From Mollicutes bacterium (GTDB taxonomy: Bacteria; Bacillota_I; Bacilli_A; Izemoplasmatales; Izemoplasmataceae), in the NCBI GenBank assembly GCA_003568315.1, contig PWYL01000059.1, forward strand, positions 1 through 38,746: a DNA stretch of 38,746 nt, in the 5' to 3' direction. Within the stretch, counting starts at the first letter, position 1. Each line of letters starts with the position of its first letter. The notes beneath the pieces were generated by a model. It saw only the letters and a program-made list of their open reading frames with translations. It was not told where the DNA came from and searched no databases. Both the position numbers and the translations under genes were made by a program. Shown piece by piece: positions 1-7,660 of this stretch.

Positions 1-143
1 AGGTCGCCGCCATAAGGAACAAAGCGGACCATCCGTATTCCTTCTACGAGAAACTCGGCTACAGCATCGTCGGTGTCATCCCCGACGCAAACGGCGCAAA
101 CAAGCCCGACATCATCATGGCCAAGCGCATCCGGAATGTCTGA
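1..143 (+). CDS. GNAT N-acetyltransferase, C-terminal end (AAC(6')-like)
   Basis: Only the last 46 codons are present; the reading frame enters from the left edge at base 3 and ends at TGA 141-143. The peptide contains HPYSFYEKLGYSIVGVIPDA followed by KPDIIMAKRI, the typical end of GNAT acetyltransferases resembling the aminoglycoside 6'-N-acetyltransferase group: the FYEKLGY strand-helix element and a closing beta strand. These enzymes transfer acetyl from acetyl-CoA to an amine. Substrate cannot be deduced from a C-terminus, and many chromosomal relatives do not act on drugs. The next gene has its own promoter, so this looks like the end of a separate unit. Confidence 0.7.
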   Translation, partial: VAAIRNKADHPYSFYEKLGYSIVGVIPDANGANKPDIIMAKRIRNV

Positions 144-194
144 GAGTTCTTCTGCATCCCGGGTGTGCTCGCCATGTCCGATGATTCCGTTCAT

Positions 195-203
195 GGTATA
201 ATG
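195..203 (+). promoter_or_regulatory. Extended -10 promoter before rsmF-like gene
   Basis: TGGTATAAT gives a consensus -10 (198-203) with the TGn extension; no good -35 is seen 17 bases upstream. It lies between the two candidate starts of the methyltransferase, which supports the ATG at 240 over the upstream ATG at 165. Confidence 0.65.
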
Positions 204-239
204 TCCACACACGTCGCGAAGAAAGCGAAGAGATGGAGC

Positions 240-1568
240 ATGCGGCTTCCCGAATCGTTCCAAAGACACATGAAAGAGATCCTCGGAGAAGAATTCGCCG
301 ATTTCCTCTCCGTGTACACGAAACGTCATCACCGGGGACTCGTCTTGAATACCTTGAAGATGAGCGAAACAGAGTTTCGCGAACAATTTCCGCATGAACT
401 CGAAAAAGTTCCTTGGCATCCCGGTGGTTTCTATGCGCCCAAAGTGCGTGCCCTCGGTGACGACCCCCATCATCATGCGGGGCTCTTCTACATCCAGGAA
501 CCTTCCGCCATGGCCCCGGCGGCCGCAATGGAGGCGAAGCCCGGCGAGCGCATCCTCGATTTGTGTGCGGCGCCCGGCGGGAAAAGCGTCTCCATGGCTT
601 TCGCCATGGAGGGTGAGGGTTTGCTTGTGGCGAACGATGCCGATTACGGCCGCGCCCGCACGCTTTCGCAGAACATCGAACGGATGGGTGTAGCAAACGC
701 GCTCGTCGTCAACCACCGCGCCGCCGATCTCGCCGCCCGCTTTCCCGCCTGTTTCGATGCGGTCATGGTCGATGTGCCCTGTTCTTTGGAAGGGATGTTC
801 CGCAAGGAGGAAGAAGCTGTCTCACTCTACAGGGAATCCCTTCCCGGGCGTTTGGCCCCCATGCAGGAAGGTTTGTTGGAAAATGCCCATACACTCACAC
901 GCAAAGGCGGCCGGATCGTCTATTCCACCTGCACATTGAACACCATCGAGAATGAAGGTGTCGTCCGCTCCTTTCTGAAGAGACATCCGGACGCCACCTT
1001 GAGGCCGATCGATAAGGACGTCTTCCTCTCGAAAGGGGTGGGCATGGAGGAGGCTTGGCGGATCTGGCCCCACAAGGCGAAAGGGGAAGGTCATTTCGTC
1101 GCTTTGATCGAGAAGGGGGAGGACTCTCCTTTGCCTCCGCCCCGGTTGGAAGCGAGCATCCGCAAACCCTCCCTGTATGAATCGTTCGAAAAATCTTTCC
1201 TTTGGGATTCTTTGGAAGGGACCCTCATCCGGCGGAAAGACACCCTCCATCTTTTCCCGGGGCCCTTGATTTCTCTTTCGGGGTTGAAGGTGCTCCGGGC
1301 GGGCATCATGCTCGGCGAGATGAAAAAGAAACGGTTCGTGCCGGCCCATGCCCTTTCTCACGCTCTGCAGAAAGAGGCTTTCCGGCGTTTCGTCGATTTC
1401 GAGAGAGATAGCGAAGACATCAGACGCTACATGCGGGGGGAGACACTGCGAACGAAGGAAAAGAACGGCCTCTTGGTTGTTGGTGTGGACGGGGTCCCCC
1501 TCGGTTTCGCCAAGGCCGTCGACGGTGTGTTGAAGAACCATTATCCCAAGGGATTGCGCATATACTGA
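240..1568 (+). CDS. rsmF: RsmF-like rRNA (cytosine-C5)-methyltransferase
   Basis: A 442-residue NOL1/NOP2/Sun-family RNA m5C methyltransferase using S-adenosylmethionine. The N-terminal MRLPESFQRHMKEILGEEF is typical of the RsmF/YebU branch. The SAM-binding loop is LDLCAAPGGKS, motif IV is DVPCS and motif VI is YSTCTLNTIENEG; the two cysteines in PC and TC are the release and catalytic residues in this family. After about residue 290 comes a PUA-like RNA-binding part with LRAGIMLGEMKKKRF, as in RsmF. The frame is open back to 165, but the promoter -10 at 198-203 makes the ATG at 240 (GGAG just upstream) the better start. Likely target is small-subunit rRNA; the exact base is not readable from sequence. 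Confidence 0.88.
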   Translation: MRLPESFQRHMKEILGEEFADFLSVYTKRHHRGLVLNTLKMSETEFREQFPHELEKVPWHPGGFYAPKVRALGDDPHHHAGLFYIQEPSAMAPAAAMEAKPGERILDLCAAPGGKSVSMAFAMEGEGLLVANDADYGRARTLSQNIERMGVANALVVNHRAADLAARFPACFDAVMVDVPCSLEGMFRKEEEAVSLYRESLPGRLAPMQEGLLENAHTLTRKGGRIVYSTCTLNTIENEGVVRSFLKRHPDATLRPIDKDVFLSKGVGMEEAWRIWPHKAKGEGHFVALIEKGEDSPLPPPRLEASIRKPSLYESFEKSFLWDSLEGTLIRRKDTLHLFPGPLISLSGLKVLRAGIMLGEMKKKRFVPAHALSHALQKEAFRRFVDFERDSEDIRRYMRGETLRTKEKNGLLVVGVDGVPLGFAKAVDGVLKNHYPKGLRIY

Positions 1569-1580
1569 GGAGGTGTCCTT

Positions 1581-2375
1581 TTGGATCTTGCAGGCAAGAA
1601 TGTCGTCCTGACCGGCGCCTCGAAGGGCATCGGCAGAGAGCTTCTGCACCTCCTTCTCGACGAAGGGGCGAACGTCCTCGGGGTGAGCCGTTCCATCGAG
1701 AAGGATTCCACCCTCTCACATGAGAGGCTCAAGGTGAAAAACGCCGACCTGTCCCGCCCCGAGGAGGTCGATGCCGTCTTCGCCCACGCCATCGCCACCT
1801 TCGGCCGCATCGACGTCTTTGTCGCGAATGCCGGATTCACTTACTACGAGTTGCTCGAGCGGGCCGATTGGGAACACATCCGTTCCATCATGGATGTGAA
1901 TGCGACCAGCGTCATCTATAGTGCGGTCAAAATGCGCGAGCTCTATCCCTCTGCGCCCTTCGTGTTCATGGCGACGCTTTCCGCCGTCAGTTTCCTATCA
2001 CTGCCGGGATACGGTCTCTATAGCGCCACCAAGGCGGCACTACGCGGTTTTTTTGATGCTTTCGAGCATGAGCTCTCGGCGAATCAGAAACTCCTCCGGG
2101 TCTATCCGGTCTCGACCGAGACGGCCTTTTTCGAAGAGGCTAATCAGAAAAACCCCCCGCCGCCCGTGCAACCGGCCTCGCATGTGGCCGAAAAGATGCT
2201 TGTGGGTTTGAAGAAGGAAAAAACACACATCTATCCTTCGCGCCTTTTCAAATGGATATACAGACTCTTTCCCCGGGCTTATGGCCCCTATTTGAAAAAA
2301 CGGAGAAAGGAATTGTTCGCGGCCTTGGGCATCCCCCTTGGCGAAACCGATGAACGGAAGGATGGAAGACCATGA
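1581..2375 (+). CDS. Short-chain dehydrogenase/reductase (SDR)
   Basis: A 264-residue classical SDR oxidoreductase. It begins with TTG, supported by GAGGAGG at 1568-1574 and by the MDLAGKNVVLTGASKGIG start. The dinucleotide loop is TGASKGIG (TGxxxGxG), followed by NAG (NAGFTY), the catalytic Ser region TLSAVSF and the YSATK active site (YxxxK). The ending is basic (KKRRKELFAAL), with an aromatic RLFKWIYRLFPRAYGPYL stretch that may lie on the membrane, as in 3-ketoacyl/sphinganine-reductase-like SDRs. Substrate is unknown. It follows rsmF by 12 bases and overlaps the PAP2 gene by four (ATGA), so it is probably co-transcribed with both; pairing with a lipid-phosphatase family enzyme hints at lipid metabolism (inference). 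Confidence 0.85.
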   Translation: MDLAGKNVVLTGASKGIGRELLHLLLDEGANVLGVSRSIEKDSTLSHERLKVKNADLSRPEEVDAVFAHAIATFGRIDVFVANAGFTYYELLERADWEHIRSIMDVNATSVIYSAVKMRELYPSAPFVFMATLSAVSFLSLPGYGLYSATKAALRGFFDAFEHELSANQKLLRVYPVSTETAFFEEANQKNPPPPVQPASHVAEKMLVGLKKEKTHIYPSRLFKWIYRLFPRAYGPYLKKRRKELFAALGIPLGETDERKDGRP

Positions 2376-3274
2376 AAGATTTCAGTGTCGATCTCATCGT
2401 CTGGCTACAGGAAACCGGAGGAAGGTTCTTCGAGTTGTTTTGGAACGCCGTGAGTCTTCTCGGCGAGGAATACTTCTACATCATCGTCCTGGCGTCGATC
2501 TATTGGACCCTGAACAAGAAGATGGGAGAGTTTCTCGCGGTTTCTTTGGGCATCGGGCTCTCTTTGAACAACGCGTTGAAGAATTTCTTCATGCGCCCAA
2601 GGCCGTTTGAGCAGGGGGAACCCGGTCACGGAATCATCGAAAACCGCCGTCCCGATACCGCGACGGGATCCGCTTTCCCGAGCGGACACACACAAGGGGC
2701 GACGACGCTCTTCTTCTCGATCGCCGCCTTCCTCAACAAATGGAAATGGTACGTTCTCGCTATCGTGGTCATGGTTCTCATGATGCTTAGCCGCCTCGCG
2801 TTGGGCGTGCACTATGTCGAAGATGTGCTTGTCGGCGGCCTTCTCGGTATCGGCGTGGCCTTCGGACACGCTTACATCTATGCGAAATGCAAGGGCAACG
2901 ATGAATCCTTGCACCGGTATTATTCGATCATCGCCATCGTCTTCATGCCGGGCATCTTCTATTTCCAAGGCGTTGAAGCCGCCGATTTCTACAAGGCCTA
3001 CGGCCTCCTCATCGGCATCATCATCGCTTTGGCCATGGAGAAGAAACACATCAATTTCCGTGTCGATGTGCCCTGGAAACTGAAGATTCTCCGCATCGTG
3101 ATCGGCATTGTTCTTGTGGCGGGTGTCCTCATATTGCTCGGACGGCTCTTCGGTCTTTTCGGCCTGGTAGAGGAAAGTTGGTTCTTCAACCTCCTGCAAT
3201 TCGTCCGTTACGCGCTTGTGGCCTACACCGGGTTCTTCATCTTTCCGGGCATTTTCCACCGTTTGGGCAAGTGA
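2372..3274 (+). CDS. PAP2-family membrane phosphatase
   Basis: A 300-residue integral membrane phosphatase of the PAP2/phosphatidic acid phosphatase superfamily. All three signature blocks are visible: KX6RP (KNFFMRPRP), PSGH (FPSGHTQG) and SRX5HX3D (SRLALGVHYVED), giving the His/Arg phosphate pocket on the outer face. Hydrophobic segments surround them, and several further helices follow to residue 300, longer than a minimal six-helix PAP2. Members dephosphorylate phosphatidate, undecaprenyl-PP or related lipids; which one is not decidable here. Its ATG overlaps the SDR stop, indicating translational coupling. A strong terminator follows at 3297-3328. Confidence 0.88.
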   Translation: MKDFSVDLIVWLQETGGRFFELFWNAVSLLGEEYFYIIVLASIYWTLNKKMGEFLAVSLGIGLSLNNALKNFFMRPRPFEQGEPGHGIIENRRPDTATGSAFPSGHTQGATTLFFSIAAFLNKWKWYVLAIVVMVLMMLSRLALGVHYVEDVLVGGLLGIGVAFGHAYIYAKCKGNDESLHRYYSIIAIVFMPGIFYFQGVEAADFYKAYGLLIGIIIALAMEKKHINFRVDVPWKLKILRIVIGIVLVAGVLILLGRLFGLFGLVEESWFFNLLQFVRYALVAYTGFFIFPGIFHRLGK

Positions 3275-3296
3275 TGTTTTCGCGAGTCTCCCAATC

Positions 3297-3328
3297 GAAG
3301 GTTTCCCGTCCGGGAAGCCTTCTTTTTT
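3297..3328 (+). terminator. Intrinsic terminator after the PAP2 gene
   Basis: An 11-bp stem (297-307 with 312-322, one G-T pair) around the loop GTCC, followed by six T. It closes the rsmF-SDR-PAP2 unit. Confidence 0.85.
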
Positions 3329-3351
3329 GTTTCATCAAAGGAGGACAAATC

Positions 3352-3405
3352 ATGAGAGTCCGCCCTTTCTACCGGTCGGATTTGTTTGACAAAACCGCAG
3401 AATGA
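3352..3405 (+). CDS. Possible 17-residue peptide with a strong Shine-Dalgarno
   Basis: ATG at 3352 follows AAAGGAGG at 3338-3345 with ideal spacing and opens a 17-codon frame, MRVRPFYRSDLFDKTAE, ending in TGA. The frame runs through the -35 box of the nagB promoter and stops before its -10. No promoter is visible between the preceding terminator and this start, so expression would need read-through. It could be a leader peptide or the relic of a deleted gene's start. I do not recognise the peptide. Confidence 0.25.
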   Translation: MRVRPFYRSDLFDKTAE

Positions 3406-3415
3406 CGCGTATAAT
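3386..3415 (+). promoter_or_regulatory. Sigma-A type promoter of nagB
   Basis: TTGACA (3386-3391), 18-base spacer, TATAAT (3410-3415): a consensus vegetative promoter. Confidence 0.85.
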
Positions 3416-3420
3416 CGTTA

Positions 3421-3433
3421 TATATACCATATA
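3421..3433 (+). promoter_or_regulatory. Candidate operator between nagB promoter and start
   Basis: TATATACCATATA is an inverted repeat (TATAT / ATATA around ACC) just downstream of the -10 and touching the ribosome site. Position suits a repressor site of the GntR type, but the match is short and AT-rich, so this is tentative. Confidence 0.3.
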
Positions 3434-3447
3434 GGGAGGCGATGCTC

Positions 3448-4179
3448 ATGGAAGTGAAAATCCTCAAGGACAAGGCGGCACTTAGCGATTACATCGCCGA
3501 TCTCATCGTCAAAGGGATCAGGGCGAAGGATTCCTTCAATCTCGGTTGCGCGACGGGATCGACATATGAAGGGGTGTATGAGCGCCTTGTGAAAAAACAC
3601 AAACAGGGTCTCGTCTCGTTCAAACACGTCCGTACGTTCAATCTCGATGAATATCTCGACATCAACGAGGACCATCCCGAAACCTACAAGAACATCATGG
3701 CGAGAAACTTTTTCGATCATGTGGACATACAAGCTGTGCACACACATTTTCCCCCGAGCGACGAACATGCCGAATACGAGTCATATGACAGTCTCATCGA
3801 ATCCCAAGGAGGTATCGACCTCCAACTTCTCGGCATCGGTACGAACGGACACATCGCCTTCAACGAGCCGGGAACTTCATTTTCTGAGAAAACACACAAG
3901 ATCCGACTGGCCGAGGAGACGAGACAGGCGAACAGCCGGTTTTTCGCCTCCCTCTCCGATGTGCCGCACTATGCGGTGACGATGGGAATCGCGACCATCC
4001 TCGGTGCCAAACGGGTACTTATCGCCGCCAGCGGCAAGAAGAAAGCCGACATTGTCAAGACCTTCATCGACGGACCCGTGGACGAGAACGTCCCGGCAAG
4101 CGCCCTCAAAAAACATGACGATGTGCTCGTCTTGTTGGATGAAGCGGCAGCGAGCGCACTCGGTGGCGAGACGGGTTGA
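3448..4179 (+). CDS. nagB: Glucosamine-6-phosphate deaminase
   Basis: A 243-residue NagB-family enzyme converting glucosamine-6-phosphate to fructose-6-phosphate and ammonia. Visible hallmarks are the phosphate loop GCATGSTYEGVYERL, FNLDEYLDINEDHPETY and LLGIGTNGHIAFNEPGTSF, which carries the conserved Asp/His/Glu of the active site. Two in-frame ATGs exist; the one at 3448 sits eight bases after GGGAGG (3434-3439), while the one at 3442 is too close. It has a consensus promoter and stands alone: no nagA is in the window. The stop overlaps a TTG that opens a broken GntR-like frame, the usual partner regulator of nag genes. Confidence 0.93.
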   Translation: MEVKILKDKAALSDYIADLIVKGIRAKDSFNLGCATGSTYEGVYERLVKKHKQGLVSFKHVRTFNLDEYLDINEDHPETYKNIMARNFFDHVDIQAVHTHFPPSDEHAEYESYDSLIESQGGIDLQLLGIGTNGHIAFNEPGTSFSEKTHKIRLAEETRQANSRFFASLSDVPHYAVTMGIATILGAKRVLIAASGKKKADIVKTFIDGPVDENVPASALKKHDDVLVLLDEAAASALGGETG

Positions 4180-4410
4180 AAGCGAAATACCTCTATCTTG
4201 TGAAGATGCTCGAAGACATGCTGGAAAACATGGATATGGATGAACCGATTCCTGCGGAACGCGACTTCACCGCTACATACGACATGAGCCGGATGACGAT
4301 GCGCAAATAAGAATACGTATGCTGGTGAGCGTCGCGTTTTTGTTTTCACCACAAGGCCTTATGTGCACACAGCCCGTAACGGCCTTTTCGTCTCGACGCC
4401 GCTGACAAGG
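4176..4410 (+). pseudogene. Decayed GntR-family regulator (winged-helix part only)
   Basis: The TTG overlapping the nagB stop opens a 44-codon frame with KYLYLVKMLEDMLEN, then PIPAERDF and MSRMTMRK before TAA at 4308-4310. This matches the first helices and recognition helix of a GntR winged-helix domain (PLYxQLKxxL ... LPSERELA ... VSRMTVRxA). The expected continuation appears in other frames: IRMLVSVAFLF at about 4313-4345, then YVHTARNGLFVSTPL at about 4360-4404, which resembles the wing (GKGTFVSxPL). At least two frameshifts and no effector domain point to a pseudogene of a NagR-like repressor. The fetA start follows directly. Assignment rests on motif recognition by eye. Confidence 0.6.
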
Positions 4411-4420
4411 AGCGATACCG

Positions 4421-5059
4421 ATGATCGAATTCCATGATGTCGCCTACAAGGACATCATCAAAATCGACAATCTCGTCATCCGGGAGGGGGAGGTCACCTG
4501 TCTTGTCGGCAAGAGCGGCGGCGGGAAGAGCACCCTTTTGAAACTTTTGAACAAGACCATATCTCCCACCCGGGGAAAAATCCTCTACAAAGGCGAGGAC
4601 CTGGCCGCGATCGATTCTGTCGAACACAGACGTCGCGTGGTCTATCTCAACCAAAAACCCCATCTTTTCCCGGGCACGATCAAAGACAACCTTTTGCAGG
4701 GTTTTTACTTCCAACGACGTAAAGCTCCTTCCGATGAGGCGTTGCAAGACGTTTTGGAATGGGTCCGGTTGCGAAAGCCTTTGAGTACGGATGTCGCGAA
4801 CTTCTCGGGGGGCGAGGCGCAACGACTGGCGCTCGCACGGGTGTTGCTTCTGGATGCGGAAGTGTACCTTTTCGACGAACCTTCGAGCGCCTTGGACGAC
4901 GAGACGGAAGACATCGTCCTCGACACGGTCGTGAGATGTGTCAAAGAGAAAAAGAAGACGTTGGTCATGGTGACGCATTCGAAAGAACATGCGAGACGTC
5001 ACGCCGACAGCATTCACCATATGCATGAAGGACGTTTGCAAGGTGGTGGGAAAACATGA
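4421..5059 (+). CDS. fetA: ABC transporter ATP-binding protein, FetA-like
   Basis: A 212-residue ATPase: Walker A GKSGGGKST, Q-loop YLNQKPHLF, signature FSGGEAQRLALAR, Walker B VYLFDEPSSALDD and the switch His in MVTHSKEH. The short length and the immediately following YbbM/FetB-type permease, overlapped by four bases, mark it as the ATPase of the FetAB (YbbL-YbbM) exporter, which in Escherichia coli is linked to iron export and oxidative-stress resistance. The start has AAGGAG eleven bases upstream. No clear promoter was found; transcription may come from nagB through the decayed regulator. Confidence 0.85.
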   Translation: MIEFHDVAYKDIIKIDNLVIREGEVTCLVGKSGGGKSTLLKLLNKTISPTRGKILYKGEDLAAIDSVEHRRRVVYLNQKPHLFPGTIKDNLLQGFYFQRRKAPSDEALQDVLEWVRLRKPLSTDVANFSGGEAQRLALARVLLLDAEVYLFDEPSSALDDETEDIVLDTVVRCVKEKKKTLVMVTHSKEHARRHADSIHHMHEGRLQGGGKT

Positions 5060-5844
5060 ACACCGAAATCATCGAACTCACCCACATCCAGGTGCTTTTG
5101 GGCTATGTGTTCATTCTCTTGGTCTTTTTCATCCTGAAAAGACAAAGCATCCGTCGGGAGAAGGAACTCTTCATCGCCACGTTGCGGATGACACTGCAAC
5201 TCGTGTTGGTGGGCTATCTCCTCACCGTCATCATCGAGAATCCCCATCCACTTGTGACGTTCGCGGTGATCACCGTGATGCTCGGTTTCGCGGTGTTCAC
5301 GGTTTTCCGCAAATTCAAGGGGCGTCTGAGTCCCTCTTTGAAACGGGTCGCTCTTTTCGCCCTGCCTTCGGGGAGTCTCATCGCCCTTTTCTATTTCATC
5401 TTCGCCGTGATCCGGGTGGAACCCTACTACAATCCCCAATATTTCATCCCCATCGCGGGCATGATCGTCGGCAACAGCATGACCGGCATCACCTTGGGCA
5501 TCCACACCATGCTCACCCGTTTCACCGACAAAAAGGAGGCGGTGATGGAGGCATTGCATCTCGGGGCGACGCCCATGGACGCATCCCGAGATATCGTGAA
5601 CGATTCCTTCGATGCGGCCATCATGCCCACATTGAACAACATGCTCGGCATGGGGATCATCTTTCTACCGGGGATGATGACGGGCCAGATTCTTGCCGGT
5701 GTCTCACCGGTGACAAGCATCCTCTATCAGATCGGTGTCATGCTCGGGATTCTCGGCGGTGTCGCGCTTTCCACCTACTTCTTTTTGGTTTTGGGATATC
5801 GCACCTTCTTCAACAGCGAGGCCCAATTGAAGACGATGTTGTGA
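5056..5844 (+). CDS. fetB: ABC transporter permease, FetB/YbbM family
   Basis: A 262-residue membrane protein of the UPF0014/FetB family with about seven hydrophobic segments. Family hallmarks are RMTLQLVLVGYLL near the N-terminus, IPIAGMIVGNSMTGITLG in the middle, EALHLGATPMDA (cytoplasmic coupling helix) and MLGMGIIFLPGMMTGQILAG near the end. It forms the membrane part of the exporter with the upstream ATPase (ATGA overlap). Metal specificity, probably iron, is inferred from family only. Confidence 0.9.
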   Translation: MNTEIIELTHIQVLLGYVFILLVFFILKRQSIRREKELFIATLRMTLQLVLVGYLLTVIIENPHPLVTFAVITVMLGFAVFTVFRKFKGRLSPSLKRVALFALPSGSLIALFYFIFAVIRVEPYYNPQYFIPIAGMIVGNSMTGITLGIHTMLTRFTDKKEAVMEALHLGATPMDASRDIVNDSFDAAIMPTLNNMLGMGIIFLPGMMTGQILAGVSPVTSILYQIGVMLGILGGVALSTYFFLVLGYRTFFNSEAQLKTML

Positions 5845-5871
5845 AATAGGGCTGTTATCCCGCTCACTATG

Positions 5872-5880
5872 TGCTATAAT
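5872..5880 (+). promoter_or_regulatory. Extended -10 promoter before the EAL gene
   Basis: TGCTATAAT with a full -10 at 5875-5880; the -35 position holds only CTGTTA. Transcription would begin about 50 bases before the GTG start. Confidence 0.65.
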
Positions 5881-5939
5881 GCGTTTGAGGAAGAGGGATG
5901 CGGAAGAAGAAACCCTCAGCCAAGAAAGGTTGACCTCTT

Positions 5940-7583
5940 GTGGACAAAAAAGACCCGCTGCTCTATTCGATCATCATCGAAGGTTCCAAGAAAAACCGCT
6001 CGATTCTCTTTTTCGTTACCGCCGCATTGTTCCCCATTGTCTATCTGGTCGTGTATTTCACCGGCGGAACGCAATATGCGTATCTCCACATCATGTACAT
6101 CCCCGTGATCCTCACCGCCTTCCTCTATGGACTCAAGGGCGGCGTTTTCGCCGGCATTTTCGCCGGCGTACTTCTTGGTCCCCTGATGCCTTTGGACACG
6201 GTGGCGGGGACACCGCAACCCGTCTTGAACTGGATTTATCGGATGGTCTATTTCATGCTCATCGGCGGGGTCGTCGGGTTCATCCTCGAGAATCTCAGGG
6301 ACCAGGTCCAGCGGACTTTCGAACTCCATACCCGCAGTCCGGAGACGGGCATCGTCAACCACTACCATTACAGGAAACATCACGACATGGATGCCGTCCA
6401 CGCCGAAAGCGTGGTCATGAGCGTTCAAATCAACAATTACGAGGCGCTCATCATCCTGCTCGGACGCGAAGCCTACAACCGTGTTTTCATGAACTTCCAC
6501 AAGGTACTCTTGAAGGTTCTGCCGAAACGTGCCCTCATTTTCCAAGTCGACACGAACCGTTTCTGGGTGGAGATGCCGGCCGAGGATTTCAAGGACGTGC
6601 GCGACGCCCTTCCCGGAAAACTCGAGAAGGAGACCTTCTACAGCGAGAATGTCCCCCTCTATCTCAGCTTCTCCATCGGAACGAGCCTTCCCGCTCCCGG
6701 GAAGAGTGTCCACGCCCGTTTCCAAGAAAGCGATGTCGCGGCGATGCATGCGAAGAACCACGGCCTCCGGTTCGTGGTCTATCACGAGGACTATCAATAC
6801 GACGAACTCTTGATCCATCGCTTGGGAGAATTACCTGTGGCTTTGAAGGAGAACCGTTTCTTCTTGGAATACCAACCCATTATCGATTTGGAAACGGAGA
6901 CCGTTGTGGGTGTCGAGGCCCTCATTCGCTGGCAATACGGCGACAAGACCCTCTATCCGCAAGATTTCATCCCGCTTGCCGAAGAGACGAGGATCATCGA
7001 TGAGATCACCCTCTGGGTTTTCGACACCGCCTTTAACGATTTTGAATCCTTGAAAGAAATCGCACCCGGTGTCGACATGGCCGTGAACATCTCCCAAAAG
7101 AACCTTTTGAACCCCGACATCGTGGAGAAGGTGCGCAATCGGATCAGACAACTCGAACTCAGCGGCAGGAACGTCCATATCGAGATGACAGAATCGGCGA
7201 TGATGACCAACCGCACATCGACGAGCATGTTCTTTTCGTCTTTCAAGGATTTGAACGTCAAGACCATCATGGATGATTTCGGCACGGGATACTCGTCCTT
7301 GTCCTGTCTCAGGGACCTTCCTGTCGACACGGTGAAAATCGACAGGGAATTCACTTTGAATATCGACGATGACATCTCGATGCGCTACATGGTCGAGTCT
7401 ATCATCGATCTCGCGCACAATCTCGATTTGAAAGTCATTGCCGAAGGGGTCGAGGACGCATCCATCCTCGAACGTTTGCAAGAACTCGGCTGTGACTATG
7501 TACAGGGCTATTATTATGCCAGGCCGATGCGTTGGCCCGACCTTGTCGAATGGTTGAAAGACAAAACCCTCCCCTCCGACTGA
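5940..7583 (+). CDS. Membrane-bound cyclic-di-GMP phosphodiesterase (degenerate GGDEF, EAL)
   Basis: 547 residues. Residues 20-120 form a membrane module of about four to five helices; 130-290 is a GGDEF-like domain whose signature is replaced by TNRFW, so cyclase activity is unlikely; from about 300 a full EAL domain follows with EALIRW (Glu326), VNISQKNL, EMTES, DDFGTGYSSL, VKIDREF, IAEGVED and QGYYYARP. The metal-binding acidic residues therefore look intact and hydrolysis of c-di-GMP to pGpG is expected. Start is GTG at 5940. The membrane module could sense a signal and the degenerate GGDEF may bind GTP to tune the EAL domain, as known for related enzymes. It is monocistronic: own promoter and a terminator overlapping its end. 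Confidence 0.88.
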   Translation: MDKKDPLLYSIIIEGSKKNRSILFFVTAALFPIVYLVVYFTGGTQYAYLHIMYIPVILTAFLYGLKGGVFAGIFAGVLLGPLMPLDTVAGTPQPVLNWIYRMVYFMLIGGVVGFILENLRDQVQRTFELHTRSPETGIVNHYHYRKHHDMDAVHAESVVMSVQINNYEALIILLGREAYNRVFMNFHKVLLKVLPKRALIFQVDTNRFWVEMPAEDFKDVRDALPGKLEKETFYSENVPLYLSFSIGTSLPAPGKSVHARFQESDVAAMHAKNHGLRFVVYHEDYQYDELLIHRLGELPVALKENRFFLEYQPIIDLETETVVGVEALIRWQYGDKTLYPQDFIPLAEETRIIDEITLWVFDTAFNDFESLKEIAPGVDMAVNISQKNLLNPDIVEKVRNRIRQLELSGRNVHIEMTESAMMTNRTSTSMFFSSFKDLNVKTIMDDFGTGYSSLSCLRDLPVDTVKIDREFTLNIDDDISMRYMVESIIDLAHNLDLKVIAEGVEDASILERLQELGCDYVQGYYYARPMRWPDLVEWLKDKTLPSD

Positions 7584-7599
7584 TGTCCGAGGGGTTTTT
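7571..7599 (+). terminator. Intrinsic terminator at the end of the EAL gene
   Basis: Nine-base arms (571-579 with 586-594, one mismatch) followed by five T. The stop codon of the EAL gene lies in the loop. Confidence 0.7.
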
Positions 7600-7601
7600 C
7601 A

Positions 7602-7630
7602 TTGCCAGAGGGCTTTCTTTTCGGTAGAAT
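7602..7630 (+). promoter_or_regulatory. Promoter of the gltS-like gene
   Basis: TTGCCA (7602-7607), 17-base spacer, TAGAAT (7625-7630). The implied start of transcription lies so close to the ATG at 7643 that the ATG at 7661 is the better initiation codon. Confidence 0.75.
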
Positions 7631-7660
7631 GGACATGAATACATGGAAAGGTGGGATCAC

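Noticed and set aside
165-239. N-terminal extension of the rsmF-like gene from ATG 165
   Set aside because: The extension covers the promoter -10 and does not resemble the family's N-terminus.
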